A stretch of DNA of 64,000 bases from Ruminococcus flavefaciens (GTDB lineage Bacteria > Bacillota > Clostridia > Oscillospirales > Ruminococcaceae). Location of the stretch: positions 713,796 to 777,795 of the forward strand of contig JAMPIL010000001.1 in the NCBI GenBank assembly GCA_023662725.1. Reading direction: 5' to 3'. Of the stretch, positions 51,916 through 61,525 are shown one piece after another; the stretch's first letter is position 1, and every line of letters begins with the position of its first letter. The notes beneath the pieces are model-generated. The model was not told where the DNA came from and searched no databases. It was given only the letters and a program-made list of their open reading frames with translations. Both the position numbers and the translations under genes were made by a program.

Positions 51916-53307
51916 TTATGATTTTCCGTTTTCCTTTAATTGGGATGACATTTTTTTCATTTCTTTGAATTCATACATTGCCATAGGAACTGCTACAATT
52001 GCTGAAAGAACATCGGCGATCGGTCCGGTATATAAGATTCCGTCTATTTTGAAGAAAAGCGGAAGAACCAGAAGTATCGGAACAAAAAAGATGATCTGCC
52101 TTGTAAGCGAAAGAAAAACACCCTTTATTGATTTTCCTATGGATGTAAAAAACGTGGACGTTATGGGCTGAATACAGTTTAACCATGTGAAGAAAAGGAA
52201 TATCCTGAAAAATTTTACTCCGAAATCATAATATGTTTCACTTCCGCTTCCGAAAAGTATAAGTATCTGCTTCGGGAAAGCCTGAAATAATATAAATGCC
52301 AAAATTGAAATTGCTGCGCCTGTTTTTACGGCAAGCCAATACGCTTCTTTAACACGTCCGAAATTGCGTGCGCCGTAATTGTAGCTTTCAATCGGCTGAG
52401 TTCCCTGAGCAAGTCCTATTACTATCGAAAAAACGATCATGTTTACTTTCATTATTATTCCGGCAACAGCTATCGGCTCGTCTGCACCGTATTCAGAAAG
52501 ACTTCCGTAATGTTTGAGCGAATTATTGAGAACAATCTGAACTACGCCTATAGCTATCTGATTGAAAAATGAAGCCATGCCTATCATAGCGACTCTTTTA
52601 ATACTGCTGCCATTCGGTATATAGTGCTTTTTCTCAAGCTTTACCGTTTTGAATTTAAACATATATACGATTACAATAACAGCCGATACAAATTGTCCGA
52701 TAACCGTAGCAGCAGCGGCTCCCGCCATTCCCCAGTCCAAAGCAAGAACAAATACAGCATCAAGAACCGTATTTATAACCGCTCCGGCAATATTACAAAT
52801 CATTGTCATGTGAGGACTGCCGTCAGCTCTTATAAGATGTCCGCCGCCCGTAGCAAGAAGCAGAAACGGAAATCCGATAGCAGTAATTTTTACATATTCC
52901 TCCGCAAACGGCAAACTTTCAGCAGTTGCACCGAAAAGTTTCAGCATCGGAGTAAGAAATATAAGGGTTGCCGCCGTAATAACAACTCCGCATCCAAGAA
53001 GCATCGTCACCGAGCCTCCAACATAATATCCGGCTCGCTTTTTATCTCCCATTCCCATAGCAAGATTAAAGCAGGAAGCTCCGCCGATACCGAATAAAAG
53101 TGCGATTGCCATGCATATCGTAGTAAGCGGAAATGCGATATTTGTCGCAGTATTCCCCAATGTTCCGACCTTTTGTCCGATAAACAGCTGATCCACTATA
53201 TTATAAAGCGCACTGACCAGCATTCCGACAATACTCGGAACCGCAAATTTGACCATCAGCTTTCTAACTGGAGCTGATGCAAGAACATTATTTTCTTCCA
53301 TTTTCAT
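51916..53307 (-). CDS. MATE family efflux transporter
   Basis: A 463-aa, 12-segment membrane protein of the MATE multidrug/sodium or proton antiporter superfamily: ALYNIVDQLFIGQKVGTLGNTATNIAFPLTTI near the N-terminus and a repeated half with FFNQIAIGVVQIVLNNSLKHYG and PIESYNYGARNFGRVKEAY. No regulator is adjacent and the substrate is unknown. Two in-frame ATGs two codons apart are possible starts; the second (53301) has better spacing to GAGG. Confidence 0.93.
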   Translation of the reverse strand: MKMEENNVLASAPVRKLMVKFAVPSIVGMLVSALYNIVDQLFIGQKVGTLGNTATNIAFPLTTICMAIALLFGIGGASCFNLAMGMGDKKRAGYYVGGSVTMLLGCGVVITAATLIFLTPMLKLFGATAESLPFAEEYVKITAIGFPFLLLATGGGHLIRADGSPHMTMICNIAGAVINTVLDAVFVLALDWGMAGAAAATVIGQFVSAVIVIVYMFKFKTVKLEKKHYIPNGSSIKRVAMIGMASFFNQIAIGVVQIVLNNSLKHYGSLSEYGADEPIAVAGIIMKVNMIVFSIVIGLAQGTQPIESYNYGARNFGRVKEAYWLAVKTGAAISILAFILFQAFPKQILILFGSGSETYYDFGVKFFRIFLFFTWLNCIQPITSTFFTSIGKSIKGVFLSLTRQIIFFVPILLVLPLFFKIDGILYTGPIADVLSAIVAVPMAMYEFKEMKKMSSQLKENGKS

Positions 53308-53396
53308 TTTCCTCTTTTCTTTTACATTATTCGTATTTATTATACATTATCTGACAAAAAATTTCAAGAGCATTATTTTTATTTTTTAAAAATCTC

Positions 53397-53425
53397 TTGA
53401 CATTTATTCTGAAAAGTGGTATAGT
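53397..53425 (+). promoter_or_regulatory. Sigma-A-type promoter for the ACT-hom operon
   Basis: TTGACA (53397-53402), 17-base spacer, TATAGT (53420-53425). It leaves a leader of about 60 bases without an obvious attenuator. Confidence 0.75.
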
Positions 53426-53493
53426 AATTAAGTAATGTACAATTGTTCACCTGTGGCGGACGTTTCTTACTTTAAATATTATGGAGATTCAGT

Positions 53494-53937
53494 ATGAAAA
53501 AAAATTCTCAGCTGATAGTTGCTGAAGCGGATGTTCTTCCAGAAGTTTTCACCAAGGTTATCGAGGTTAAAAAGCTTATGGCACAAAAGGGCGAAAAAAG
53601 TTTTGCTTCTGCCTGTAAACGTGTCGGAATATCAAGAAGCGCTTATTATAAGTATAAGGACAGCGTTTTCCCATATGAGGAGCTTTTTACGAGAAGAATC
53701 GTTAATCTCTATCTTCTCCTTAGCGACAGTCCCGGTGTTCTTTCAAGCGCTCTTGGCTTTCTTCACAATCTTAATGCCAATATCCTTACCGTCAACCAAA
53801 GCATTCCTGTTGACGGAGCGGCGGCGGTAAATATTTCACTGCGGCTTACAGGAGAATCCGAGCATGAGGTCGATTCGTTTTATTCTATTACTGAACTCAA
53901 CGGCGTTTTAGAGGTTAAGATCCTCTCTGCCGAATAG
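53494..53937 (+). CDS. ACT domain protein, UPF0735/PheB-like
   Basis: A 147-aa protein: a helix-turn-helix-like N-terminus (residues 18-60, GEKSFASACKRVGISRSAYYKYKD) and a C-terminal ACT domain (about 68-145, LYLLLSDSPGVLSSALGFLHNLNANILTVNQSIP). PheB-family genes lie with threonine or aromatic amino-acid genes in firmicutes; here it precedes hom by 20 bases. It is probably an amino-acid-responsive regulator, but the bound ligand is unknown. Confidence 0.88.
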   Translation: MKKNSQLIVAEADVLPEVFTKVIEVKKLMAQKGEKSFASACKRVGISRSAYYKYKDSVFPYEELFTRRIVNLYLLLSDSPGVLSSALGFLHNLNANILTVNQSIPVDGAAAVNISLRLTGESEHEVDSFYSITELNGVLEVKILSAE

Positions 53938-53956
53938 TTTTCCGGAGGTTTATTTT

Positions 53957-55147
53957 ATGTCAGTTAAATTTGCAGTTTTGGGTCACGGAGTAGTTGGGTC
54001 CGGTGTTGTCGAGCTTTTTTATAAAAATAAAAAAAGCATCGAAAAACGTGCCGGTACAGAAATGGATATAAAGTATATCCTCGATTTAAGAGATTTTCCT
54101 GATTCTCCTTACCATGATAAATTTACTAAAAATTTCGATGATATTGTAAATGATGAAGAAGTCGTTTCAGTTGCTGAATGTATGGGAGGCGTTGAACCTG
54201 CTTTCACATTCGTTAAGGCTTGTCTTGAAAAAGGAAAAAGCGTTTCAACATCAAACAAGGAACTTGTTGCTGAAAAAGGCGATATTCTGCTGAAAACAGC
54301 CAAAGAACACAACTGCAACTTCTTCTTTGAGGCAAGCGTAGGCGGCGCTATTCCGATTATCAGACCGCTTCACAAGTGTCTTGCAGCTAACGCTATCAGC
54401 AAAGTTGCCGGAATCCTTAACGGTACTACAAACTTCATTCTAACTAAAATGTATAACGACAATATGCCGTTTGCCGACGCTTTAAAGCTCGCTCAGGATC
54501 TTGGCTATGCTGAAAAAGATCCTACAGCCGATATCGAAGGTCACGATGCCTGCCGTAAGATCTGCATTATTTCTTCCCTTGTTTTCGGCAAGCACGTTTA
54601 TCCGAAAAGCGTCTATACAAAGGGGATTTCTCAGGTCGAACTCTGTGATGTTGCTGCTGCCGACGTTCTTGGTCACGCTATCAAGCTTATCGCTTCAGTA
54701 AGTTCGGAAGATAACGGAAAAATTCTCCCTGCCGTAATGCCGATGCTCGTCTCATATGACAATATTATTTCCGGCGTAAACGATGTTTTCAACGCTGTTC
54801 TTGTTTGCGGCGACGGAATCGATCAGGCCATGTTCTACGGAAGAGGCGCAGGAAAGCTCCCGACAGCAAGCGCTGTTATGGGCGATGTCATTGAAGCTGT
54901 AAAACATCATGTTACCGTATTCTCACAGTCATGGGAATCATCCGATGACGATTCTTTCATTGACAGTATCGACAATTTCAAGTCCCGCTGGTATTTCCGT
55001 GTTCCTGCCGGAAGCAGCGCTCCGGAGGGTTCATACGAGCATGAGGACGGAATTTCATATATTACTGACGAAGTCCTCACATTCAAAGAAGCTTCTGAAA
55101 CAGCTGAAAAAGTTGGAGCAGCCGCTTTTATCCCTGTACTTCAATAA
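53957..55147 (+). CDS. hom: Homoserine dehydrogenase
   Basis: A 396-aa NAD(P)-dependent enzyme that reduces aspartate semialdehyde to homoserine for threonine and methionine synthesis. The Rossmann loop is GHGVVGSGVVELF (residues 9-21). Catalytic blocks are STSNKELVAEKG, FFEASVGGAIPIIRPL, GILNGTTNFILTKM and AQDLGYAEKDPTADIEGHDACRK. The C-terminal region after about 310 is short for a full ACT domain. RBS TCCGGAGG nine bases upstream. Confidence 0.95.
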   Translation: MSVKFAVLGHGVVGSGVVELFYKNKKSIEKRAGTEMDIKYILDLRDFPDSPYHDKFTKNFDDIVNDEEVVSVAECMGGVEPAFTFVKACLEKGKSVSTSNKELVAEKGDILLKTAKEHNCNFFFEASVGGAIPIIRPLHKCLAANAISKVAGILNGTTNFILTKMYNDNMPFADALKLAQDLGYAEKDPTADIEGHDACRKICIISSLVFGKHVYPKSVYTKGISQVELCDVAAADVLGHAIKLIASVSSEDNGKILPAVMPMLVSYDNIISGVNDVFNAVLVCGDGIDQAMFYGRGAGKLPTASAVMGDVIEAVKHHVTVFSQSWESSDDDSFIDSIDNFKSRWYFRVPAGSSAPEGSYEHEDGISYITDEVLTFKEASETAEKVGAAAFIPVLQ

Positions 55148-55153
55148 AAAAAT

Positions 55154-55189
55154 AATGCCGGAAACCATTATGCGGTTTCCGGCATTTTT
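55154..55189 (+). terminator. Terminator of hom
   Basis: AATGCCGGAAACC / GGTTTCCGGCATT, a 13-bp stem with a T-rich 3' side, six bases after the stop. It is close to the convergent YdbC gene and likely works for both. Confidence 0.93.
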
Positions 55190-55196
55190 ATCAGAA

Positions 55197-55430
55197 TCAA
55201 TCAAAAGAATCTAAATCAATATCTTTTAAAATATCTTTAAGAGAAGCAAGCTCGTCGGCTGTTAATGTAACGCCTTTGCCCATTCTTGAGTGATCGGGCG
55301 CCCATTCACGGATATCATATTTAGGATCATGCTCATTCCAGCTAACCATATTGATCTCCTTTGTCCAACCCTTTGCATTTTCGGAAAGAACTCCGATTTT
55401 TTCTGTGATTTCATATTTAAGCTCTGCCAT
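55197..55430 (-). CDS. YdbC/PC4-like single-stranded nucleic-acid binding protein
   Basis: A 77-aa protein of the YdbC family (PC4/Sub1 fold): LKYEITEKIGVLSENAKGWTKEINMVSWNEHDPKYDIREWAPDHSRMGKGVTLTADE is the diagnostic beta-ridge with GWTKE and WNEHDPKYDIR. The Lactococcus homologue binds single-stranded DNA. It is followed by a 92-base gap and then the DUF6514-type gene; both are minus-strand. Confidence 0.88.
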   Translation of the reverse strand: MAELKYEITEKIGVLSENAKGWTKEINMVSWNEHDPKYDIREWAPDHSRMGKGVTLTADELASLKDILKDIDLDSFD

Positions 55431-55522
55431 TGATAAAATCTCCTTTCTGTTTTGGCTAATTATATTTTAGCATAAAAAAATTAATTTGTCTATACCCGAA
55501 AGGAAAAATTCAGAACTTGTTT

Positions 55523-55825
55523 TCAAATTGAAATACAAAGGTAATTCAAAGCTCTGCTGTAAAGCTGTCTTGGTCTTACACGTCCGTTTATCATCATTTC
55601 AGTAAAATCGACAGCGTCCTCGACATTTCTTGAAAAATCTGCAATCGTTTCTTTTTCTTTGGCAGCAAAATCTTCAACCTCAACCCCATATGTACAAACC
55701 ATTTCTCCGAAAAGATTTATTCTTCCGGCGATAACTCTGTATGCGACCTTATTATCACCGTAGACCTCCATATAAACAGTTCTGTCTTGTACCTCTCGCT
55801 TTATTTTTCTAACGATTCCGAACAT
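55523..55825 (-). CDS. Small DUF6514-like protein
   Basis: A 100-aa hydrophilic protein. The YRVIAGRINLFGEMVCTYGVEVE and NVEDAVDFTEMMINGRVRPRQLYSRALNYL blocks look like DUF6514 proteins found in clostridia, function unknown. No membrane segment or signal peptide. Assigned on general resemblance only. Confidence 0.6.
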   Translation of the reverse strand: MFGIVRKIKREVQDRTVYMEVYGDNKVAYRVIAGRINLFGEMVCTYGVEVEDFAAKEKETIADFSRNVEDAVDFTEMMINGRVRPRQLYSRALNYLCISI

Positions 55826-56008
55826 ATTTCAAGCTCCTTTCTTTTTATCGGATTGAACTTAATTATACCACATACAAAGAGATATGTGAACAGGTCAAAT
55901 CACGTTATTTTGCTTATTTTATGTCGGAATTTGCCGATAAATCTTAACAGCTTGTCAGGATAAATATATCCGAAAAAATATATCATTCTGCTGAAATAAA
56001 CCCCATAT

Positions 56009-56701
56009 TTACTCCAGATCGTTTATCTCCATAAAAATTTTCTGCATCTGAATATCCGTTTCAGCAATTCTTTCAGCGCACATACGCAGTTCTTCTGAAA
56101 TTTCAGGAGTTATATCCGCTGAGGCTTTATATTTAAGCTGATGCTCAAGACTCGCCCAAAAATCCATAGCAATAGTTCTTATCTGAATCTCAACAGGCGC
56201 ATATGTTTTATGCGTTGAAAGATAAACCGGAACCCTTACCACCATATGATAACTTCTGTAACCGCTTGGCTTGGGATTTTTTATGTAATCTTTCTGTTTG
56301 ATTATAGTAAAATCATCCCGCCTGCTGAGTATATCAACAATGGCATAAATATCGCTTATATAACAGCAGGTCACCCTTATTCCGGCAATATCAAGAAGAT
56401 TCTTCTGAGCGGCATCTGTTGTAAGAGGAAGCCCCTTTTTCTGAAGCTTTCCTATTATTGACTGCGGCGACTTAAGACGGCTGTCTATATTATGGATCGG
56501 ATTACGCTGGAACTTAACGCTGAATTCATTGTCTATACAGCTAAGATAAGTTTTAACAACCTCGATAGCCGAATCATAAAGATGCTGAAGCTGCATAAAA
56601 TCATACAGAACTTCGGCTACTTTTTCTTTAACACTCTCACTGCTTTTCATAACAGCAGGCAGATTATCAAAGGTTTTCTTATAAAAATCCATTTCGCTCA
56701 T
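56009..56701 (-). CDS. Small alarmone synthetase, RelQ-type GTP pyrophosphokinase
   Basis: About 230 aa, a single RelA/SpoT synthetase domain without hydrolase or TGS domains, so a small alarmone synthetase making (p)ppGpp. Blocks: DIAGIRVTCCYISDIYAIVDIL, KNPKPSGYRSYHMVVRVPV (the synthetase motif) and VEIQIRTIAMDFWASLEHQLKYK. The start is ATG 56701 with AGGAAGG six bases upstream; the frame is open to 56926 without a ribosome site. Monocistronic or followed by the GH2 gene upstream. Confidence 0.92.
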   Translation of the reverse strand: MSEMDFYKKTFDNLPAVMKSSESVKEKVAEVLYDFMQLQHLYDSAIEVVKTYLSCIDNEFSVKFQRNPIHNIDSRLKSPQSIIGKLQKKGLPLTTDAAQKNLLDIAGIRVTCCYISDIYAIVDILSRRDDFTIIKQKDYIKNPKPSGYRSYHMVVRVPVYLSTHKTYAPVEIQIRTIAMDFWASLEHQLKYKASADITPEISEELRMCAERIAETDIQMQKIFMEINDLE

Positions 56702-56741
56702 GATTAACCTTCCTTTCCGGTCAAATATGTTTAGATGTTTG

Positions 56742-59540
56742 TTATAATGCGGAAATATAAAATTCCGGCTTAAATGCATTCGAGTGCATATATTCAAGCA
56801 GACTTGTGATAAATACCTGAACCTCCGGTCTGTCGGCAATTTCTGAAAGACGGCTTGTGCAGACAAGAAGATTTCCGCTGCCGCATTTTGCTTCGTAAAG
56901 AATACCAAGCTTGTGATTCCGCTCAAAAGTGTCTATAACCTGAACTATGGGACGAAATTCCTCAGGAGTTCCATCAAGAACACTGCATTTTGCATGACTT
57001 ACAATATGATACCACTGTGGAGTCGAATAGCTTTCGCATGGAAATCCTGCAAGAGACGGATGCTTGTTATCAATAAAAAATCCGAGCGTTCCGACCGGAA
57101 TTTCTCTGCCCATACTCTCAGAAATGCTGCGGAACATCGAATAACACCAGAAATCAGTACAGTAAAAGCCGTCTATGCATCCTTCAGGCTTATTCGGGAG
57201 ATAAAGCACTTTTTCGCCGGCGTACAGCAGTTTTTCAGCTTCGTCACGAGACTCTGTAATATACACCGTACTGTCCCCCGCAACAGAACTTCTGCATACC
57301 TCAAATGAATCAGCCGGCCTTGGATATACCCAGAAGTCGTAGAAATTGCAGGTATGCTCCGAAAGAATATCATTTGCAGGACGGACGTTTTCTATTCGCA
57401 GGCTCAGAACACACTTTCCAAAATTATGCGGAGTAATCGTGATATTTCCGATTTTCCCAAGACCGCTGAAACCGTCCGGAATTTTAATAACCCCACTCTC
57501 ACTCCCAAAACTCCAGTTGAGTCTTTTCCCGATAAGCTTTTCAGGACGCATATCTCTCATCAAAACAGTAAGAGTTACGCTCTCATCAGCTTCCAAAATA
57601 AAGCTCTCTATTTCGGCAAAAACTGCGGCATCAGAGCAAAATCCCGTCCATTTCCGGCGAAGATCGTACTCCTTGACAAAGCTCTTCTCCTGCATAAGCG
57701 AGTTAAGCATTCCCACAAAAGCAATACACTGTCCTGGGAAATCCTGAATATCGAGCAGCTGAAACCCTGATATAAACTCCGAACGCATTGCCGCTTCAAT
57801 TTCAAGTTTGTAGCAGTTGAAAGCAAGCATTCCCGAAGCCATATGAAAATCCTCGCCACAAGACAGAATATTTTTATCAGAAAGCCTTCTGCGGAATATT
57901 TCAAGAAACCGAGCCTGAAGAACTCCGGTGTAAGATGTTATTTCATTAAAGTCAGGGTAAGAGCAATATTGTCCTACTTCATGAGTAATTATAGGCTTAT
58001 CAGGAACAAGTCCCCCTGACGAACTGTATAATTTTACCTTTTTTGTTCCGGTTCCATACTGGATCTCAAATTCAGTACTTTCGCTTCTGCCTGTACTTAT
58101 TTCGGATTCCGGAAAAATTATTTTATCATAGGAATGAACCGTATTTGGTTCGTCCGTCTGAACAAATCCAAGCGGAGCATCACACATCGCATAAGAACCT
58201 CGTATGAGACGTTCCTTACTTAGCCTTAATCCGGAGAAAAAGTCGTCATACGGCTGTATATTAGGAAAAAACTGAAAATTATTGCTTCCCTGAGTATATA
58301 GATGACGTGAATCGAGACTGTGATATTCCAGAAGAATTTCATTCAGCCGATCTGCGTTCCCCCAAAGTTCATTTCCAAGCGACATCATCATAAACGATGG
58401 ATGGTTGCCAAACGTTTTCAGGATCCGTCTTCCCTCTTCGATAAGATATTCCTGTTCAGAAGCATTGAAATTCTCGTCGTCCGAAGCATGAACAGTTCCC
58501 CAGAAAGGAAGTTCAGGCTGCATATAAATCCCGACTATATCGGCTGCCGTGAAAGCAGCGTCAGGCGGACAGCAGGTATGAAAGCGATAATGATTTATTC
58601 CCCATGATTTAGCAATCATCAAAGTGTTACACCATTCTTCAACAGTAGTCGGAGCAGCTCCTGTAAGAGGAAATACCATGCCGTCGTGCTTTCCTCTGAG
58701 CTGAACCTGCCTGCCATTCAGAAGCAGTTTCATACCGTCAGCTTCAAAATTTCTTACTCCAAAGGTTACTGTTGAAATATCTGAACTTCCTGAAATGCAG
58801 GCTTTCAGAGTATATGTAACTGGATCAAATTCATCCCAGAGCGAAATATCATCCCCAAGGAGCAATGTCGTTTTATTCTCATCTGACGTAATGTGATAAG
58901 TTCTGTTATCTACAATTTTTCCGTCAGAAGAAGCTCCCCATATTTCAATGTCAGCTTCATCCATTCCCTTAAGCTCAAATTCAAGCTGAACCGATTTCTG
59001 CTTAGCATCAGGAAACGCTCTTATTCCTTTTATTCCTGATTTTTCAGAGATAATCACAGCTATCCCGCCGGTTATACCATTCCAGTTAGACTGTGTATCC
59101 GGCGAAGTCATATGACCTCCTTTTGTCGGATAATCCGTATTGTCTGTCATAATGCAAATCCGAGCTGTGCCGTCTGCAATATAATCTGTAATATCATAAA
59201 TATGAGGAGTACAAAGGCTGCTGCAATTTCCAACCGATCTTCCGTTCACCCAGAGTCTGGTTATTCTTGTTCTTTCAAGGATAAGTTCTGCCATCTGACC
59301 ATCTGAAATCCCAAGTTCAATCTCCTTATAAAACCACGCATAGCCTTCATATGCATACGTATCGGTAAGATAATCTTTTTCGTTTTTCTCATTTTTTCTG
59401 CCTTTTTTTGCCATTGACGTTGTAGAGGGAAGATCAATTAAATCATCAGCATTTAATTCGTAGAATTTATTTGCAAGCCCAAGCTTTTCCTCATCACATC
59501 GAAAACCCCATTCTCCTGCAAGATTTATTTTTGAAAGCAT
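56742..59540 (-). CDS. Glycoside hydrolase family 2 protein
   Basis: A 932-aa protein without a signal peptide. It has an N-terminal beta-sandwich carbohydrate-binding domain (residues 1-160, with WFYKEIEL and WVNGRSVG), an Ig-like domain (about 165-275), and a TIM-barrel catalytic domain (about 280-600). The acid/base E391 is in SLGNELWG and the proposed nucleophile E521 is in ITHEVGQY. The C-terminus has further beta domains. The HEVGQ motif marks a GH2 subgroup of uncertain specificity, and substrate cannot be read here. No transporter is adjacent. Confidence 0.9.
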   Translation of the reverse strand: MLSKINLAGEWGFRCDEEKLGLANKFYELNADDLIDLPSTTSMAKKGRKNEKNEKDYLTDTYAYEGYAWFYKEIELGISDGQMAELILERTRITRLWVNGRSVGNCSSLCTPHIYDITDYIADGTARICIMTDNTDYPTKGGHMTSPDTQSNWNGITGGIAVIISEKSGIKGIRAFPDAKQKSVQLEFELKGMDEADIEIWGASSDGKIVDNRTYHITSDENKTTLLLGDDISLWDEFDPVTYTLKACISGSSDISTVTFGVRNFEADGMKLLLNGRQVQLRGKHDGMVFPLTGAAPTTVEEWCNTLMIAKSWGINHYRFHTCCPPDAAFTAADIVGIYMQPELPFWGTVHASDDENFNASEQEYLIEEGRRILKTFGNHPSFMMMSLGNELWGNADRLNEILLEYHSLDSRHLYTQGSNNFQFFPNIQPYDDFFSGLRLSKERLIRGSYAMCDAPLGFVQTDEPNTVHSYDKIIFPESEISTGRSESTEFEIQYGTGTKKVKLYSSSGGLVPDKPIITHEVGQYCSYPDFNEITSYTGVLQARFLEIFRRRLSDKNILSCGEDFHMASGMLAFNCYKLEIEAAMRSEFISGFQLLDIQDFPGQCIAFVGMLNSLMQEKSFVKEYDLRRKWTGFCSDAAVFAEIESFILEADESVTLTVLMRDMRPEKLIGKRLNWSFGSESGVIKIPDGFSGLGKIGNITITPHNFGKCVLSLRIENVRPANDILSEHTCNFYDFWVYPRPADSFEVCRSSVAGDSTVYITESRDEAEKLLYAGEKVLYLPNKPEGCIDGFYCTDFWCYSMFRSISESMGREIPVGTLGFFIDNKHPSLAGFPCESYSTPQWYHIVSHAKCSVLDGTPEEFRPIVQVIDTFERNHKLGILYEAKCGSGNLLVCTSRLSEIADRPEVQVFITSLLEYMHSNAFKPEFYISAL

Positions 59541-59582
59541 TGCATAATCACATCCTGTTTATATTCGTATATAAGAGCGTGA

Positions 59583-60512
59583 TTAAGTACCATTAACAGC
59601 AATTTTTGCTGCCGCAGAATAATCACCATTTTCCGCTGATTTATTTGCCTCGGAAACTGATTTTGCGATATCAGAGGACACATTTGTATCCGAATAAGCG
59701 GTAATCTTTTTAGTGTTCGTATCAAGCATTATAAGACATCCGCCTCCGTTTATGTAACGTCTTTTATAAAAATCCTTAATAAGCTCGCTGTCATTTTCGG
59801 AATTATTTACAGTAACAAATGAAATCTCTTTTCCGCCGGATTTAATTGTCTCTTCAAGTCCTGATATCTCTTCATTGGTGAAAACAGACGAATAATCGAA
59901 GATATGCTCCGGACAATTTTCGCCAAGGTTCATTATCCTTAAAACAGCGCTTTCATAATCTCCTCCGACTATTTCCCTTGTTGCCGAGTAAAATGCGGAT
60001 GTTTCATCACTTTCTGAGATAAATTGGCTGCAAGCTCCGGTCTTATAAAGATAATCTTCGTTAGTGTCGTTATTTATCAGAAGAAGAAGACCGTTGCCTC
60101 CTGCTCCGAAAATATTATCGTACGCTTCCGCAGCGTACTCATGCACTGATCTGCTTCCCAGATCATTCGCCGTTACCACAGCAGAATTTATCATATACCT
60201 GCTGTAAAGCTCATTCAGATATTCACTGCACTTCTTATAAGAAGCGTCGTCAAACAGTCCGGCGTTATCGTATACCAGTTTACCGCTTTCTGTAAACTTT
60301 TTATCCAGATCAGGCACTATGCTTTCCGGTTTTATTTCAGTATGAAATTCTGAGGGTACTGTATTATTTTCTGAAAATTCATCAGAAAATACCGTTGTTT
60401 CTGCATCAGATGTTGCTGCGACAATGTCTGCTTTTTCTGTTTTTTTACCGGAACAGCTGCATAAAACTGCTCCTGATAAAATAAAAATAGCCGCTATTGA
60501 AAATTTTTTCAA
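59583..60512 (-). CDS. TPM-domain lipoprotein with a duplicated domain
   Basis: About 309 aa. Signal peptide with lipobox (LCSC), Thr/Ser-rich linker, then a TPM (Psb32/TLP18) domain: LVYDNAGLFDDASYKKCSEYLNELYSRYMINSAVVTANDLG and FGAGGNGLLLLINND. A second, shorter copy follows (YSSVFTNEEISGLEETIKSGGKEISFVTVNNSEND). The best start is a TTG at 60512, nine bases after AAGGA; an ATG three codons earlier is too close. Surface location is well supported. TPM domains occur in membrane-stress proteins and phosphatases, and function here is unknown. Confidence 0.82.
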   Translation of the reverse strand: MKKFSIAAIFILSGAVLCSCSGKKTEKADIVAATSDAETTVFSDEFSENNTVPSEFHTEIKPESIVPDLDKKFTESGKLVYDNAGLFDDASYKKCSEYLNELYSRYMINSAVVTANDLGSRSVHEYAAEAYDNIFGAGGNGLLLLINNDTNEDYLYKTGACSQFISESDETSAFYSATREIVGGDYESAVLRIMNLGENCPEHIFDYSSVFTNEEISGLEETIKSGGKEISFVTVNNSENDSELIKDFYKRRYINGGGCLIMLDTNTKKITAYSDTNVSSDIAKSVSEANKSAENGDYSAAAKIAVNGT

Positions 60513-60632
60513 AAAAATCATTCCTTGCTCTTGTAATATACTTAATATTTTAGTATAATTTAATAGAAAAATCAAGTGTAATTTCACATTTCGTATAATT
60601 TTTATCATTTACACACATAAAGGAGCTTTTTT

Positions 60633-61457
60633 ATGGACTATTGTTTAAAAAATAACGATATTATCGTTTCTGAATCCGATTTTGATCTGGATGAAACTCT
60701 CGACTGCGGACAGGCTTTCCGTTGGAAAAAAATCGAATCTGATTTCGATTGTACATACGAGGGAAAATTCGTGAACGACTATCTGAAAATATCACAAACG
60801 AAAAAAGGAGAATTCATTTTCCATAACACCTCTGAGAAAGACTTTCTCGAAAAATGGGTCGATTATTTCGACTTCAACACAAATTATTCCGAACTGAAAA
60901 AACAGTTTTCTGAAGATGAAACTCTTTCAAAAGCTTGCAGCTTCGCCGGAGGTATACGTCTTTTAAAACAGAACAGCTGGGAATGCCTCATATCATTCAT
61001 AATCTCACAAAACAATAATATCCCTCGGATCAAAGGCATTATAGACAGACTATGCGGTAATTACGATGAACGCTTTCCTCTTCCGGAAGAACTGGCAGGT
61101 GAAACTCCTGATTCGCTGTCATATCTCAGAAGCGGATTCCGTGCAAAATATATCTGCGATGCCGCTTCTAAAGTTCACTCGAAAGAAACAGACCTTGAAA
61201 AAATTGCATCCCTCCCGATCGAAGATGCAAGAAACGAACTTAAAAAGATACTCGGTGTAGGTCCGAAGGTCGCCGAATGCATACTCCTTTTCGGTATGCA
61301 CAGAACCGAGGCTTTTCCGATCGACGTCTGGATAAAGCGAGTTCTTTCAGAATACTATCCGGATGGTTTTCCGACATTCGCACGTGAATATGCAGGAATC
61401 GCTCAGCAGTATCTTTTCCACTATATCAGAACAGGTGTTGAAAAAAATCCATCATAA
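60633..61457 (+). CDS. 8-oxoguanine DNA glycosylase, OGG1-type
   Basis: A 274-aa HhH-GPD base-excision enzyme. The N-terminal domain has DCGQAFRWKK. The catalytic core is KKILGVGPKVAECILLFGMHRTEAFPIDVWIKRV, with K212 in the GVG-K position (the nucleophile lysine) and D231 in PIDV. Both match OGG1. It removes 8-oxoguanine paired with cytosine and cuts the strand. RBS AAGGAG. Divergent from the TPM lipoprotein. Confidence 0.92.
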   Translation: MDYCLKNNDIIVSESDFDLDETLDCGQAFRWKKIESDFDCTYEGKFVNDYLKISQTKKGEFIFHNTSEKDFLEKWVDYFDFNTNYSELKKQFSEDETLSKACSFAGGIRLLKQNSWECLISFIISQNNNIPRIKGIIDRLCGNYDERFPLPEELAGETPDSLSYLRSGFRAKYICDAASKVHSKETDLEKIASLPIEDARNELKKILGVGPKVAECILLFGMHRTEAFPIDVWIKRVLSEYYPDGFPTFAREYAGIAQQYLFHYIRTGVEKNPS

Positions 61458-61525
61458 TCGAATATAACAGAAAATATTACCAATAATCATTGCAGAATCA
61501 AATTTGAACTATATCAGGAGGAGCT

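Noticed and set aside
55900-55986. A 28-codon minus-strand ORF downstream of the alarmone synthetase
   Set aside because: It has no ribosome site and no promoter, and is bounded only by chance stops.
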